The notes under the pieces are model-generated. The model made no database searches and was not told the origin of the DNA. It saw only the letters and a program-made list of their open reading frames with translations. Below, in pieces: positions 12,101 through 25,739 of a stretch of 60,000 bases of DNA. Position numbers and translations under genes: made by a program. The DNA comes from Acanthaster planci (taxonomy: Eukaryota; Echinodermata; Asteroidea; Valvatida; Acanthasteridae): NCBI RefSeq assembly GCF_001949145.1, contig NW_019091452.1, forward strand, positions 188,001 to 248,000. The letters are read 5' to 3'. Numbering within the stretch: position 1 is the first letter of the stretch; the number at the start of each line of letters is the position of its first letter.

Positions 12101-15100
12101 AAAAGATACTTTTATCATTATCATTATTTTAAGTAGGTGGATAATGAGAACGAAAGGTTTTATTCTAATGCTGACTTTAAGATAGATTTCCTACACTATG
12201 GCAGAGGTGACGTTTTAATACTTTGCAACGGGCTGTTTGCAAACTCTTCTCATCCAGTCTTTGATGCATCTACCAGTGTCATAGGTGAAAGTGATCCCGG
12301 GACAGATAAGATGCTTATAAATGTTTCCTTATGGTATCCCTATGACTAATGTAAGTGATAATTTACATGTATTCATAAAACAAAACAGACGGACAATTAA
12401 AAATTTGAAAACTCCAAAAAGTGCTGAGCGTAATGTAGTGGCAAGAATTACTAGCGCCAGATAAGGTTGTTGAGGCCCGTGAGAATTGCTTGAATTGTCT
12501 GTTATATCTTTATGAAAAACGTTTTCCACAGTGTGAGCTCCAAAGTCGTTTTATGTCAAAAGCACCGTGGATAAGAGAAGGAATCTATAGTTCAATCAGA
12601 GAAAATAATTCATAATAAATCTGGCAACCTATAGTTTACAAAAAAGTTAACATACGTAACAACAATGGCAATTAAGAGAAAAATACTAAAGGAAGAAGGA
12701 AGCTCATCTATTCTTTGCTCTATTAGATTTCGTCCTATTTTAGGCAGAATTATGCTACCATTTGCTCTAAAATTAATATGATTAATTTATTGATTTTAGC
12801 AAGAAAATAGCGAGAGAACTTCCTCAATCAAGCAACGCATTTGAACATTTTTTTGGTAAAAGTGTGCACAATTTAGTTTTGCCCCTGTTACCGAGTTTCC
12901 AAAGTGCATAATGGAAATGCCACAGGTTACTCTGGTATAACTATTCGTGTCATTAAGTAATCTGGTTATGTCCTTTTGGAGCCCTCGTTCGTCACTGGTA
13001 TTTTCCTGAAGTGTTTAAATTAATAGTAGTAACTATCATCAAATATGATACACAGATCAATAACCATGTTTTTCTATTTTCTGGCAGAAATAAAAAACAA
13101 TTAAACTGCAGAACCGCTCGATGTATTTGATAAGCCAGCAAGATCTATTATCAGAAATCTCATTTTGGGCATTAAAAAAAAAAGGTTTAACAGTGTCAGC
13201 AATTATTAGTGTCTTAAAATAATAAACTGAAAACAGACAGTTATCCTTGGCGTATGCCTGTACCTGTCTCAGGCTCATGATACTGCAAATCAAGCCATTC
13301 GTATTCACACATTAGAGCAGTTTTGCATACGTGGAATCGCCTGAGAGGTCTTGGGTTACAATTTAAAATGTTATTTCTTCATGACTATGTTTTCCTTTTG
13401 CGTACTTAAATTGTTCTTTCCTGAGCTTTGACTTTTCTACTGGTAAGCAGTGTTCCAATGATTAATCTTCAGATTTATTGCCTGTTCCTTTCATCAAATA
13501 GCCTGCTCTTTCTTCAGTTTATCTTTAATGTTCCTGCTCTTCTAGAAGATCACAGTATGCTCTTTGTATCCACTTCCTTTAATCTCTGACTAGTACAGCA
13601 GTATGTACACTCCCTGTAAATTTTCAGGAGATCAGCAGGATGTTGGGACACTTAATCCCTAGTTGTTGTTCATACCTTACTCCAAGCTGTGAAAGCCATA
13701 AACTTCTGCTGAGTGCTCATCTGCCTAGATACTAGATGACCAATCAGTATTGGAGTCGTGTGTGGAACTTTTTAAGTTGTCCAATGAGAGCTTGAGCTAG
13801 TCATGTGGCAAAGACATGTTGTGGGGAGCAGTTTGCCCGAGAGTTTTGGCAAACTGGGCATTCCAAGCTTTGCCATTGTGCTGTCTACATGCCTGCCGAA
13901 CTCTGTCTGCACTCTGCACTACTTTTCTTTGGACTGGCAGACTTCAAAATCCAAGTATTCCGCTTATGTTCACCAGTGTTGGCTCTCTATCTTAGGTAAG
14001 TTTGAGTTCCAATTTATATACTTTCATACTATTGTGTAACTTTTCTGGAATTTAGTTAATGTATTTTTCACTGTGACTCTTGTTCTAAATTGGGAAAAGA
14101 AGTTTACCGATCGATTACATGAAGTCTGGACTTTGGGATATTTTTTAGAAGTCCAAGCAGATGTTGAAAGTTTTGATATATGTATCTCGTAGTTTCCACA
14201 AGCCAGTACATTTCTGAGACTAGATCTAAAAGAGATGTTCCCTCAGAAAGCTTTGCCTGAATTAAGTAGGGCAGTTTGAGTGCACTTTTCAATCACCTTG
14301 ACTAATAACTTAACGGAGACTGGGAATAGGTTGTGCTTGTCACTGCATTGAGACATATGAGCAGATTTTGAATATATGTGTAAGTCAGGACTTATCACCC
14401 ATCACATCCATGTGCAAGTGATACACTGACCGCAGTCCTACAGTTTGGACCAATGATGTTGAAATACTTTTCCGACGACTATGGTTTATTCGAACAGGGT
14501 TTGTGTATACTTGGTAGATTCTGATATGCGTTGAATTCATCAGAAGTTAGAGATATGAATTGTCTCTTGGTCAAGGTTTAGATTTTGTTTTTATATATAC
14601 ATACATTGTATATAACCATTCTGATTAAGAGTTTGCGCTTTCCTGGATTGATTCCTACCTCACGATGTGTGGGACTGGGAAATGTATTTCCAGGAAAATC
14701 CTTGTCTAGTTTTAAGATTTTTCTAGGTCAATGCCTCAGATATTTCAACTTCACATGTTAATTTAACTTAACCAAGCTATATATATTGTGACTTGCAGAC
14801 ACAGCACAAATACACCAAGGCATCTGCGGCACTAATCACCAGCATCAACCTTGCAAGATCCTTAAGTATTCTTTTACGTTACATTTCTTCTGCTGAACTT
14901 TGCCCGTTACTTTTGCCGACTGCCTACACAACACAACGGACTCGTGTCATCCCACCTTGGAACGACTCGTCGCAACATTGGCGCCAAATTTTTTCTTGAG
15001 CACAAAGTGTGTTTTAACTTAGCAGGATCCTGCATTCTCTGTAAACCTCATATTTCCATTTATGGCCACTGGTGTTCTCTACATTTACTTTGTGTTTCTC

Positions 15101-17589
15101 GTATTGATTGGCTTAGCTCTTTCACTCCAATAAAGCAAAATCTCTTTGGTATCGTGAATGCTGAATTGTGTGAAATTTGGTCCCTGCTATTTTGAAATGT
15201 GAACCACAGGCTACATTTCATACATGAATGTTTTCCCTAGAATTTCCTATAGTCTTTTTACTTATGCAGTGAGTCTCTTACATAAGCATCATATTGTAAA
15301 TACTTTAGCAATCCAAACACAGAGCTTGTAAAGGGAATGAATGGCTCCTGTCTAAAAGAATTCTCATTTAATTTAATTAACAAAAATTGCATGATAATTT
15401 TGGCACCGGACAAAAAAACTTAAACACAAAATACTTTTTCCCAGTTGGCGTTGTGCTCCTCTTAATCGGGTCAAAAGTCCCAGGTATTTAACTGGATAAG
15501 AATCTCTCTCTTGGAGTAAACATATTTACGTGTCGTGTGGTAAATTCTTCGAAATTGTTGTCGAAAACTGTACATTTAACTTTATTTAAAACACTTATTC
15601 TGTTCTACTAAATTAATCCATTCTGACCTAGGGTAGCCCAACCTCTTAATGCAACAAGCTGCTTATTTCACAGACGAAAGTTATCCAAAAATATCAAACA
15701 CAGACCACTTAACTTATACAACTCCATTATTTGCAAAGTAAGGAATACTAAATATAAATTTCTTTTTAACATTTAAACTTGGGTAAATTTATGTGTGTAT
15801 ACAAACATGGTTTTTTACTGCGCTATTTGAATTCCTGTTTCCAATTACAGTCTTATCCCAAAATTTGGGTCCTTTTAGACAAACCGATACGGATCTGGCA
15901 AGACTCTCAACTCGACATATTTTCACTTATAAACCTACCTTGTCAGTTTGCATAATGAAAATTGGTTCATGTAATCATGTCAGTCTACTTTTACTGTCTT
16001 ACTGTTGTGTGTCCCTGCAGCGTATCATGTTGTATTGTCCAATATCTCCTATCTTACGTTTATGGTCTGGTCTGAATTATTGTTGGTGCAAAAGGAAACC
16101 TAGAAGCACAAGTATTCTTTTTTTCTAAATGTTGGTAATAAGTCAAACTATGTCCATTTATCACACCAGTTCTCATTAATTGTAAAAACATTCATTGCAT
16201 ATAGGCAATTCATATATTTGGGACCTCTTTCGTCGCCAACATGAAATAAATGCATCTTACAGTATGGGGCAAATTTGTTGTTGTCGGGGGATGATTAAAA
16301 TTTCTTCATACTATTTGATCGCACTTGTTTGCACAATTTATCGCACTGACAAGTCTTCCAAATGTTGCCTAGTCGGGCTCATGAATCTTCTCAACCCGCT
16401 ATAGCGCCAAAACTACGAATAGTGTGCATTTGAAAAAAAACAACACTTGTGGCTGATTAATCAAGCATTTAATATGACACAGACTTGGCAAATACAACGG
16501 TTAAAGATGTTCTGTGCCTTTTAATTTGCAAAAGTATAAATATTATTGTGGCACACATATACGACGCATAAAATGGTAACATTTTTGCATCTGACTTTCT
16601 TTTGCAACGAGCATCACCTTAATTCAAAGGTGCTTTAGATTTTGATTTAACTTTTTCGTTGGCAATTACAACAAATGTGCAATGTTACACGCTGAAACTC
16701 TGTCTTTTACTGTTTACCCTTCGGTGATTGAGTATTCATTTTCATTTACTGTCATGCAAAGTTGAACATTCAGCATTCCATTGGAGTTAAGTACACAAGC
16801 TTAAACAAATCATGACACAACTTTGCTGACGAATGCAGGCAGGACAAGACTAGTGTAAACAGTTATATTAGGCCTGCAAACAATTTTGGCCTACATGACA
16901 GTGTAGGGTTATGAAATTGCATGATTAGAATCTACCAAAACACAAACCCAAGTAATCTTTTTGCATTGTTCAAAATATAATCTATAACAGTTTTGCAAAT
17001 GGATCTAACGACTGCTTTGCTTCTCCGTTGTTATGTCTGCATTTAAAACAGGTTCTCTCTATCTCTTTATAATTTTTAGCGATCGATGATCTGTCTTCCA
17101 AGGCACCTAGGTACGGGTGCATTAAACTGTTCACTTTCCAGCTGATCATTTCCCAGCTGTTCCTTTCCCAGCTGTCACCTTAGCAATGTTTCAAATGACT
17201 GGTTCAGCTCAATCATCATGAATATTTAAATATGTAAACATTAATTAATTTCAAGGAATGTAACTTTTGATAATACTCAGATGAATGCCAATTCTGTACC
17301 TAACATACCTTAAAAACACAGATTTGTGCGAATTTGCGTTCACATTTAGCGAAATGGGTTGATTCCAATTTAAAACAAATGAGGAGGAAACACGGATTCT
17401 TATTAGTAAAGCCAGTTATGAAGTAATGGACCAATGCCCAACCAACAGAAACTAGCACACTCCACCAACCCCCATTGTAAGATGTAACAGTGGCTTAATA
17501 AACGTTGTTAGTCTACTCACCATTAGGGCCGAAGCTGAAACCGTCACCAACGTGGCTGCAAGAGCCATCAGCTTCCACATGGTAGTCAT
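9140..17589 (-). CDS. Gene B: secreted eight-cysteine DUF4773-like protein, intact, 189 aa, five exons
   Basis: Coding exons on the minus strand are 17521-17589, 11521-11641, 10652-10765, 9898-9990 and 9140-9312, together 570 nt including the TAA stop. All four introns run GT..AG (donors gtgagt, gtgaag, gtaagg, gtaaga). Exon 1 is a signal peptide (MTTMWKLMALAATLVTV...). Exon 2 gives an acidic helix-like segment (ESDLKVLPSKEEQLLELF, then EIAKFLL). Exon 3 holds KCTLSREALSAECC, exon 4 ACAFVQVLKK...YDKEVSG, and exon 5 REPPAICIGVPK...GFHACVNFE...LGCIDF. Eight cysteines follow the signal peptide. The PP-x-I-C, HAC and final GC pattern resembles the Pfam family DUF4773, found in secreted invertebrate proteins of unknown function; this assignment is from memory. 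The frame is open throughout and exon lengths equal those of gene D, which supports a working gene. Intron 1 is 5.9 kb because of a roughly 3.8-kb insertion. Start: the only ATG ahead of the signal peptide, about 105 nt below the TATA box. Exon ends are inferred by comparing paralogs. Confidence 0.82.
11969..15737. mobile_element. About 3.8-kb insertion in intron 1 of gene B, nature unclear
   Basis: Introns 1 of B and D align on both sides but B has extra sequence between TGTAAACTTT (11970) and AGTAAGGAATAC (15738). Inside, at 14970-14985, CAACATTGGCGCCAAATTTT resembles the end of an LTR with a primer-binding site. No gag-pol coding sequence was seen and no matching second LTR was found by eye, so the retroelement reading is tentative. 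Confidence 0.55.
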
Positions 17590-17692
17590 TCTCAAAATCT
17601 GTGAAGTCAAGTCTTTGAATGGAAATGGACAAAATGGCCAGGTGTACTCGATCGAGAAAATCACCGTGAATGGAGAACTCGTTGTTGAGTGA

Positions 17693-17699
17693 CTTTATA
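17693..17699 (-). promoter_or_regulatory. TATA box of gene B
   Basis: TATAAAG on the minus strand inside the conserved block GGTATATAAAGTCACTCAAC. It sits 104 nt before the ATG, and transcription would be expected to start near 17665. Confidence 0.72.
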
Positions 17700-20270
17700 T
17701 ACCTTACAACATTTAGAAACCTTCTGACTTTTGTTACAGCTAAACTATAGGCCCAAGAAAGTCATATCTGCATAATTTTGTCATCGACGCTCTGTTTGAT
17801 TTGATGGTGCTCTTTAATGGTTTCAATTGCAAGTCCAAAACATACAAAAACTTTATTCGGTTTTTTGAGTTACAGTTACAGTTTATGTTACAGGATTGTT
17901 TTTGGACTGCAGGGGAAATCCAATGCAGTCTGCACAGCAAGGCCTTGGTCAGCACTTGAAAAGACAGACAGACGCTATAAAAGTTGGGGCAGGGTAATAA
18001 TTAACGCAGTAGTTATACCATACCTGCAGAAACTGGCTAGAAAAGGACAACTACTGCCTTCAAAAACTTTATTAATAAATCTTCTTAGTTAGCATTCGTT
18101 AATGCTGTCCCGAGATCCCAGGGACGGATGCTCTCGAATGTGGTTCCAGAAGTGCAATGTACATATCGTCTTTGTTTTTAGATGGCATTTTTACGAACCC
18201 TTCCGAAAGCACACATTCAGAAACGGTTGTAATCAAAATCGTTGGGAACCTGCTGGTACTGGAAATTGAGAGTGCACCTTAACGAAGCACCCACACAGAG
18301 GAGACTGTATAGGAACCTATATTCAGAAATCTGATGGGCACAAAGTAGAAAATTGAAATCAAAAGAAACAAACAAGTGGAAAGAAGAAACACCGTCTAAT
18401 GGCTTATTGAGCAGATTACGTGGTTGGATAATTAGTTTGGGTGAGAAATATGTGCAGATTCGTTTCGTTTGTACAATGCTGTCTGATTTAGTAGAAATAT
18501 GTGGAAACTAGTCATGCACAGAGACGAACATCTTTAATGATTTCAGTGCAAATAGACAAAGCACTTCACCATTGCACTAGGTATTTTTATACACCCGCTG
18601 GAAATCAGCACTGTTTTCCGTACCTTTGGAAGCCAGAAAGTGTCGTTGGCGTCAAAAATACAATTTTCTCCTTTTCAGCATGGTTCTCAAAAGACTAAAA
18701 CGAAATAACTATCTCCTCACCAGAGAAGGCTTGGAATGGAATGAAAATATATAGTAAATAGTAGTTTGAGGGAGTCTACGCCAATTCGGACAATCATTAA
18801 CTTTAAAAATGAAAATAACACTTGTTCTAAATTTTAATTTTAACACTAAAGGATTGGGACATGTTTTTACCCCTTCCACAATTTTAACCAATTAATTCTT
18901 TTAAGGAATCGTCTTGCTGTAAACATTATTGTTCTTTTTATTCAAGTGCTTGCACTTTGGTCTTAAAAGGAAACAATGAAGTAGTACGGACAGTATCTAC
19001 TCGGTGAGGCTTAATTTGTAGTTTATTGACCAGAAATGAAATAAGTAAATTGGACACAAATACAAATCTGAAACAAATAACATTTTAGATAATTCAGAAA
19101 AGTGCGATTTCCATCATTATATGCTACATTTTATTTCCTACTTTATACGCAGCTTGTAAAGATTCAACCTTGTATTTCTGGTTTCCATTGTTTTTTGTCA
19201 ACTTCAAAGTTTGGTATCAGCCAGGCGATAGCATTACTACTATTGTTTCAGTCAGGGTCAATCATTTATTAAAGTGAGCTGGATACAAGGTTTTGGATGA
19301 CAGTCAAACTGGCTGGTTTATTGTTCCCAATCTCTTTCATTGCTTAGTTTGGTTGTGAAACAAGGAGAAGTGTGTTGTCTTAGCAAAATGGTGTAACACT
19401 GAAGTGGCGAAATTAGTTACTTATGCGGCATGCAGGTTGCAGTCGGAAAGAGTGAACACAGCACAAGGGCAATGCTATGGGATCAACAGCTGGACCAGAC
19501 CAGAAGTGTGTTCCGAACCACTTTACTGATCGAACTAGAATGTGGTCAGCACATGACAGGGTCGAGGCACTGAACCATTTGTTAAATGTAGTCGAGAGGT
19601 ACTTGCCCTAAAGTAGAGTGTCTGTAGGGGCAACAGTGGATTTCTGGCAGTAAATGGTTGTACATATGCGAAAGGGTGAAGCAGTCACAAACTATAGCGA
19701 GGCAGAAAAGAGACCGATGACGTGGAAGGAAATCCTAGCGAGTTCTGGGACTACACTGTAAAACGAAAAATGTATAAATGTTTTTAACGCCGTTTTAAAT
19801 GCCCTCTTGTTCAAACATTATGAACGCTTTGCAGTGTTAGGTGTTATGTTTTAAAACAAACACGTTTAGTTATTAATATCAAAGTTGTTTAATTTCAAAC
19901 GTTTACAGATTTACAACCAAGGCAAAGACGCGTTTATATTAGGCGTTGGTTGTACACGGTGTCGCATTCTGAGGGTGGTCAAAGAAACATCAGGATTTGC
20001 TTTGGTTTATGTAGAGACAAACAGAACGTTCCGAGTTTCCAGTTTGTTAGCAAAAGCTGTCAATCACTTCATCTCCCTTGCTCCCTTGACTTGCTTTCCC
20101 ACGAGTGGCGTAAATCTGTGTTGGAAATTGATGGGATTGGGAAAGGATGTAGGAAGACTTGCCCTGCCATGGGAATTCGAAAAGCAGGGACGGGGGCGAC
20201 ACCATAAACTAGTTTCGTCCGTTTTATATGAGTTTTGTCGTATATTCATTAAATACATTATCCACTCATG
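17700..20270. repeat. Shared upstream module, gene B copy
   Basis: Recurs upstream of C (33437-35060), D (50700-52760, reversed), E (22430-24060, reversed) and F (39720-40420, reversed). Landmarks are CTATAAAAGTTGGGGCAGG near 17975, CCCAGGGACGGATG, GACTGTATAGGAACCTATA, GGAAACTAGTCATGCACAGA and, at 20104, AGTGGCGTAAATCTGTGTTG. No conserved protein frame was apparent. Confidence 0.8.
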
Positions 20271-20299
20271 AACACGACCAGAGAAACGAATTTAGAGAC

Positions 20300-22050
20300 A
20301 AGTAGACACCCCCATTAAAGTTTTTCTTTTACTCTTCTGTCTTCATTTCTTTTTAAAATTCAGAGTTAGCTTATATAGGCTACTTTCAGTTTAATATCAG
20401 TGTTAAATCTTCCCGTTATTAAACATTCTTCTAGTATAACTGAAAAGAAGAAAATTCATGAATAACTTTACTGAACAAATATATTGTTTAGAAACTTACT
20501 AATTATTTAAAATAATTTCCCACGGTGAAAGAGGGATTTCGAAAAGTGAGTTTGCAATTCCAAGGCTGAAAACATGGCCTTCAATTAAAGAGACAGAGGT
20601 TTGTGGTTGCTACGTTAGCCACTCGCCAAACTTGCTTGTATGTGGTGTTAAACTCTTGAATTATCAGTTACTATGCAGATATACCTGGCTGGCCAACGCT
20701 GGTCAATGGATAAAATTCATCTCGCAGATTAAATAGCAGTGCAACGCTTTGTAAAATAGACAACAGTAAAAACGACTGAGAGGAGTAGATTATTTTATTT
20801 GAATCCAATGGATTTTCTGTCGTTTCTCCTTAACAAGATGTAAGTTTAACAATTAAGACGAAAACCTCACAACTGTAAATTTGGATTAGGCTAATGCAAG
20901 AGGATCATTTATGAAAACATGGCAATAAGCACATGGCAATTGCATATTTTCCTATTTGAAAGCCAGAACTCTTCGTTTTGTTTTAAATTTGAACATGACT
21001 AAACACAATATAGGGGTTAAGGATATTGGGTTTTAGAACAAAAAAGCTACAACAAACATTCCATGCACTTTGCAAACAGAGGCACAAAAAATGTGACATG
21101 CTGCCACAGCCACACACTCGGGGAAAATCTTCAAAAGAGAAAAAGCGAAATTGATCAGTTTTTAAATTTGCATTTTCTAAAATCACCACTGATTGCAAAC
21201 GAAACACTGGAATTAAAACTTGCAACGTTTGTTGCAAACTGCAGATGTCTTAATAAAATATACGGACTTGCAGTGCCTTTCCGCCGACTGAACCCACAGG
21301 TGGCAATTTCATCGTGCCGAATACAAAAGCGATGGTTGGCTTGCTGGCACTGCAACTGGTCATTCCCTAAACAAATTTGGTTAACAGTGGCAAGAACGCT
21401 TTTTTTGCTCTGTATTTGGAATTGTAAAATGGCCACTGGTGGCTTCAGTGACCATTGTGCGCTGATTAAGGGAATTGCAGGTACAATTTTTCTTTTTTAA
21501 AATGAATTCCGTTGTACAAACACGTTGTTTCTTGATGCGCGTATTAACTCACCAATGCAAGGGGCACCACCCACTGTATTATCACCCATAAGTGATTCTC
21601 AAAGACACGCATAGACCACCAGATCCTATTTGAATCTACAGGGGTACTCTATGATCTGCGCGGTGCCCTACTAAAATAAAAACCATAGGCAAATTTACCC
21701 CTCGGTATAGGGAATTTACGCACAGTTGAAGAATTCCAACCTTAAAATTGTATGAAGCAATTTTGTTTCCGATTGTTAAAAAAATCCTGTATTTACTTAA
21801 ACTCACCTATGTAGATTGACCTAGATTGACACTTGACAAGAAGGCAAAACAGTACCAAAGTTCAATAAAGTGAACGTATTTTGGAGCTCATGTAAATAAA
21901 TGCAGACAGTGAGCGTGCGCTGCCATTCATCATCTCGCCTATTATTTGCCCATACTTTTCAAAATCCTAGTTATACGCGCAAGAATGGTGGTATGTGGTT
22001 TATACATCTGTGGTAATTCTACGTGATTGTCATCGTGGTAACGCCCATGG
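20300..22050. other. Non-coding interval between divergent copies B and E
   Basis: AT-rich. The longest open frame (21063-21497, plus) shows no recognisable motif and has no paralog in the window; I do not call a gene. Confidence 0.45.
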
Positions 22051-22077
22051 AAATACGTTAACAACAGCGCCAAGAAA

Positions 22078-22365
22078 CCAAGGTATTAAGCTTCCAGTCT
22101 TCCAGGCAACAAATTGGCTGGCATGGGCGAGCGTTTCTTCCTGTCTTTAGCTCTTCCTGAGTTGTGCCATCCGTCCCTTTGCGGAAAGCCAGCGGGCGTG
22201 CTTGAACACGGCAACGATGAACCGTTTGGTTGGAAAATTTAGAAAAACACCCAGCCGTCATTTTGAAATCAACAGCAATTTTCCCAAGACAGGAAATTTG
22301 TACTTTTTCACCGTGTGGCCCAATGCACACAGGGTGGTACGCATGTACCCTTGAGCTTCAAAGAA
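22078..22365. repeat. Dispersed repeat, partner of 41340-41630
   Basis: The two copies share the order TGGCTGGCAT, GGCGTGCTT, CAACGATGAACC-type block, GTCATTTTGAAA, AATTTTCCCAAGAC and CAATGCACAC...TACCCTTGA. Minus-strand frames exist in both but the proteins do not agree, so it is listed as a repeat only. Confidence 0.65.
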
Positions 22366-22429
22366 CAAAAAAAAATAAATAAATAAAAACCCACAATAAA
22401 CCAGCTGGTTTATTGTTAGTAAATTGTTG

Positions 22430-24058
22430 ACCCTGAGTGAATAAATAATAAGAATGCTATCGCCTGCCTGATACCGAAGGGAACGCAAAAGTATACAACA
22501 ATGTGGAATAACTGCCTTTTACGTTGACAAAAACGATGAAAAACCAGAAATATGAGGTTGAGTCTTTACAAACTGCGTGTAAGTAGGAAATAAAACGTAG
22601 CATACAATCATGGAAATCTCACTTTTTCTGAATGATCTCAAATTCTATTTGTTTCTGATTTGTAATTGTGTCCAACTTACTAATTTAATTTCTCACCAGT
22701 AAGCTACAAAGTAAGCCTCACCAAGTAGATAATGTCCGTGCTACTTTATTGATTTCTTTTAGAAATCGAGGTGGAAACACTTGAATAAAAGGAACAATTT
22801 TTACTTTTTTCAGCGAGACGATTCCTTAAGAATGCCTGGTCTCTTCACTGGACAGAGTTGAGTTTATTAGTTAAAATCTGAGCAGGGGTAAAACATGTCC
22901 CAATCGTTTAGAGATAAAATTATTTATAATTTAGTGTTATTACAAATAACACTAAATCATTAATAAAGTGTTATTTTCATTTCGAAAATTAATGTTTGTC
23001 TGAATTTGCTTAGACTTTCTCACACGACTATTTACTGTGTCATTTTATTCCATTCAAAGCCTTCATTTCTGTGGAGGCAGTTATTTCGTTTTTGGCTTTT
23101 GAGAACCATGCTGAAAAAGAGCAAGTTGGTTTTTTGACGCCAACAACATTTTCTGGCTCCCAAAGGTAGGGAAAACAGTGTGATTTCCAGCGGGCGTATA
23201 AAAATACAAAGCGCAATGGTGAAGTGATTGTCTATTTGTATTGGAATGATAAAGATGTTCGTCTCTGTGCATGACTGGTTTCCACAGATTTCTACTAAAT
23301 CAGACAGCATTGTACAAACGAAACGAATCTGCACATATTTCTCACCCAAACTAATTATCCCACCACGTAATCTGCTCAATAAGTCGTTAGACGGTGTTTC
23401 TTCTTTCCACTTGTTTGTTTCTTTTGATTACATTTTTTTTTACTTTCTGCCCATCAGATTTCTGAATATAGGTTCCTATACAGTCTCCTCTGTGTGGGTG
23501 CTTCGTGAAGGTGCACTCTCAATTCCCAGTACCAGCAAGTTCCCAACGGTTTTAATTACACCTATTTCTGAATGTGTGCCTTCGGAATGATTCGTAAAAA
23601 AATGCTATAAACATAGACAATATGTACACTGCTCTTCTGGAACCATATTTGAGAGCATCTGTCCCTGGGATTTTGGGGCAGGCGTAACGAATGCTAACTA
23701 CGAAAATTAATTAATAAAGTCATTGAAGGCAGTAGTCGTCCTTTTCTAGCCAGTTTCTGCAGGTATGGTATCATGACTGCGTTAACTATTAGCCTGCCCC
23801 AACTTTTATGATGTTGTCTGTCTGTCTGTCTTTTCAAGTGTTGCCCAAGGCTGAGCAATGCAGACTGCATCGGCTTTCCCCAGCAGTCCAAACAAATCCT
23901 GTAACATCAATTAAAAAGAACCAAGTAAAACTTTTGTATGTTTGGGACCTGCTATTGAAACCAAAACTGCACCAGCTAATCAAATTGTATTGATAAATTC
24001 CATTAGCCTATAGTTTTTCTGTAACAAAAGTCAGAATGTCTCTAAAGTTTGGAAGGCA
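22430..24058. repeat. Shared upstream module, pseudogene E copy (reversed)
   Basis: Reverse-complement alignment to the module of B over landmarks such as GCATGACTGGTTTCCACAG, TATAGGTTCCTATACAGTC and TCCCTGGGATTTTGGGGC. Copies B and E therefore face apart with this module on both sides of a shared spacer. Confidence 0.75.
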
Positions 24059-24065
24059 TATAAAG
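24059..24065 (+). promoter_or_regulatory. TATA box of pseudogene E
   Basis: CATATAAAGTCACTCAACAA matches the promoter block of B and D although the gene downstream is broken. Confidence 0.65.
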
Positions 24066-24168
24066 TCACTCAACAACGAGATTTTCATTCACGGTGGTTT
24101 TCTCTTTCGAGTATACCTGGCCATTTGGTCCATTTCCATTCAGAGACTTGACTTCCCAGATTTTGAGA

Positions 24169-25720
24169 ATGACTACCATATGGAGGCTGGTGGCTCTTGC
24201 AGCTGCGTTTGCGCCAGTTTCATCTTCGGCCGGAATGGTGAGTACTGACTAACAAAGCATATTAAACCACTGTCACATCTTAAAATGGGTGGTGGCGGGG
24301 GCGGTTTGTTTATTTCTTTTTTCTAAACATTGGTCCAGTACTTCATTACTGCTGTTAGTAGTATTTTACATCAGGGTGGCGATCAACTCTGTTTCCTCCG
24401 ACAATTTGAAAGATGTGAACATGAATGCCCTCAACCCGATATGCACCTCATTTGTCTAAAAATGGAATCAACCTTTTTGCTCTAGATGCAAGCGATTTTA
24501 CGCCAAAGTGTGTTTTTAAGGTATGCCAGGTCAAACATAAGTATTCATTAGAATATTAACAAAAGTTACATTCTATGATAACTGTTTACTCATGTCCTGC
24601 TTGCAGTCGTTATCAAAGTTGTGTCATGATTTGTGTAAGCCTGTTGTAACCCACTGTGCTTAGTTAGTGCGCCCTCTTGCGATATTACAATAGTCATGCA
24701 TCCCACTTCACATTAACGCGTGCAATAACTGCCATGTTCCTGATGTTTTGCAACACTTCTGACAAAAATATACAAACAATGATCCAAAATCAGCATGTGT
24801 TATGATGGCGTAATCTCCAATTTATCCAGCAAACTATATTGATCCTTTTCATGTGACCATTGGCTCTCAGGTGAGTTTATAAACAATGACCCTACAAAAA
24901 ATCGCCAACTTCTCCTTGTCGACTTTAATTCCGGTGAAGTTATGTTTACCTAGTTACTTTTTAACTGGTAATTGATCTCAGACTCTCTCAGCTACAATAG
25001 CTGATTTTTGTAAGCCTCAAGGGAGCACAGTTCCAACCACACTCACTTGTGGCCCAGTACCCACACTTTGAACTTTGCAAACTAAGCTTAATTTTATTGC
25101 AGTCTCAATCAGCAATAGCTGGCTTGTAAACAGTCTACACTGTACCTAATAATGCATTTAACAGAGGCTTGTCTAACCACTAATATAAACTTTCATTTTT
25201 GAATTAATCTTGGTGACCAGGAGTTCTAATTTCCAAAGCTTCGATACGAAAAAGTTCTAGAGTGCGGGTTCAGAAGCAGAACTGAATAACCCGGGAGAGG
25301 GGTTGAACATTTCCATTTTGTTACAGAGGACCTTTAACTGTTGTTGCGTTTTTCCCCTTAAATGATTAAAAACATAATTTTACCTAGTACTTTCTACAAT
25401 TAACCTAAACTTGTGGGGCTATGCTCTCATTCATGCTGGGCAACCTATCGCCCCTTTTGTGTGCATGACCTGGTCCTGCAGGTAAATTGCATTGGGCTCC
25501 AACAGATGTACATTACAAACTTCAAAGCATTTTATATCTTTAAGTTCCCATTCCCAAATTTGACAGCAGTCCAACTTTCACGTATATTCTCCTTTTTATG
25601 GTTTCTAGTTAGTGCTTCACAGGTCACGCGTGAAGGACTTTCAGGTAGATGCACGCTATTTAAACAAGTGGTGCGCTACATTGTCTTTCAGGATCCTCTT
25701 CACACGCCACTATGTCAATG
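24169..25720 (+). pseudogene. Gene E: truncated DUF4773-like paralog, exons 1-3 only
   Basis: Exon 1 at 24169-24237 is open (MTTIWRLVALAAAFAPV...) with a good donor (gtgagt) and a TATA box at 24059. Exon 2 survives only as its 3' half, 24886-24933 (ATGACCCTACAAAAAATCGC onward), with one base lost relative to gene D, and the usual gtgaag donor. Exon 3 at 25623-25720 begins VTREGLSGRCTLFKQ and then lacks about 14 bases relative to D, removing the AECC cysteines and shifting frame. No exon 4 or 5 was found; that place is taken by a LINE reverse-transcriptase fragment (about 25740-26230). Intron sequence between exons 2 and 3 still aligns with intron 2 of D. Confidence 0.75.
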
Positions 25721-25739
25721 GTAAGGATTGCAGCTTGTA

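Noticed and set aside
13803-14039. ORFs in the large intron of gene B
   Set aside because: No recognisable domain; lies inside the inserted DNA.
21063-21497. 145-residue ORF, the second longest in the window
   Set aside because: No motif, no paralog, odd composition and an overlapping antisense ORF; likely chance.
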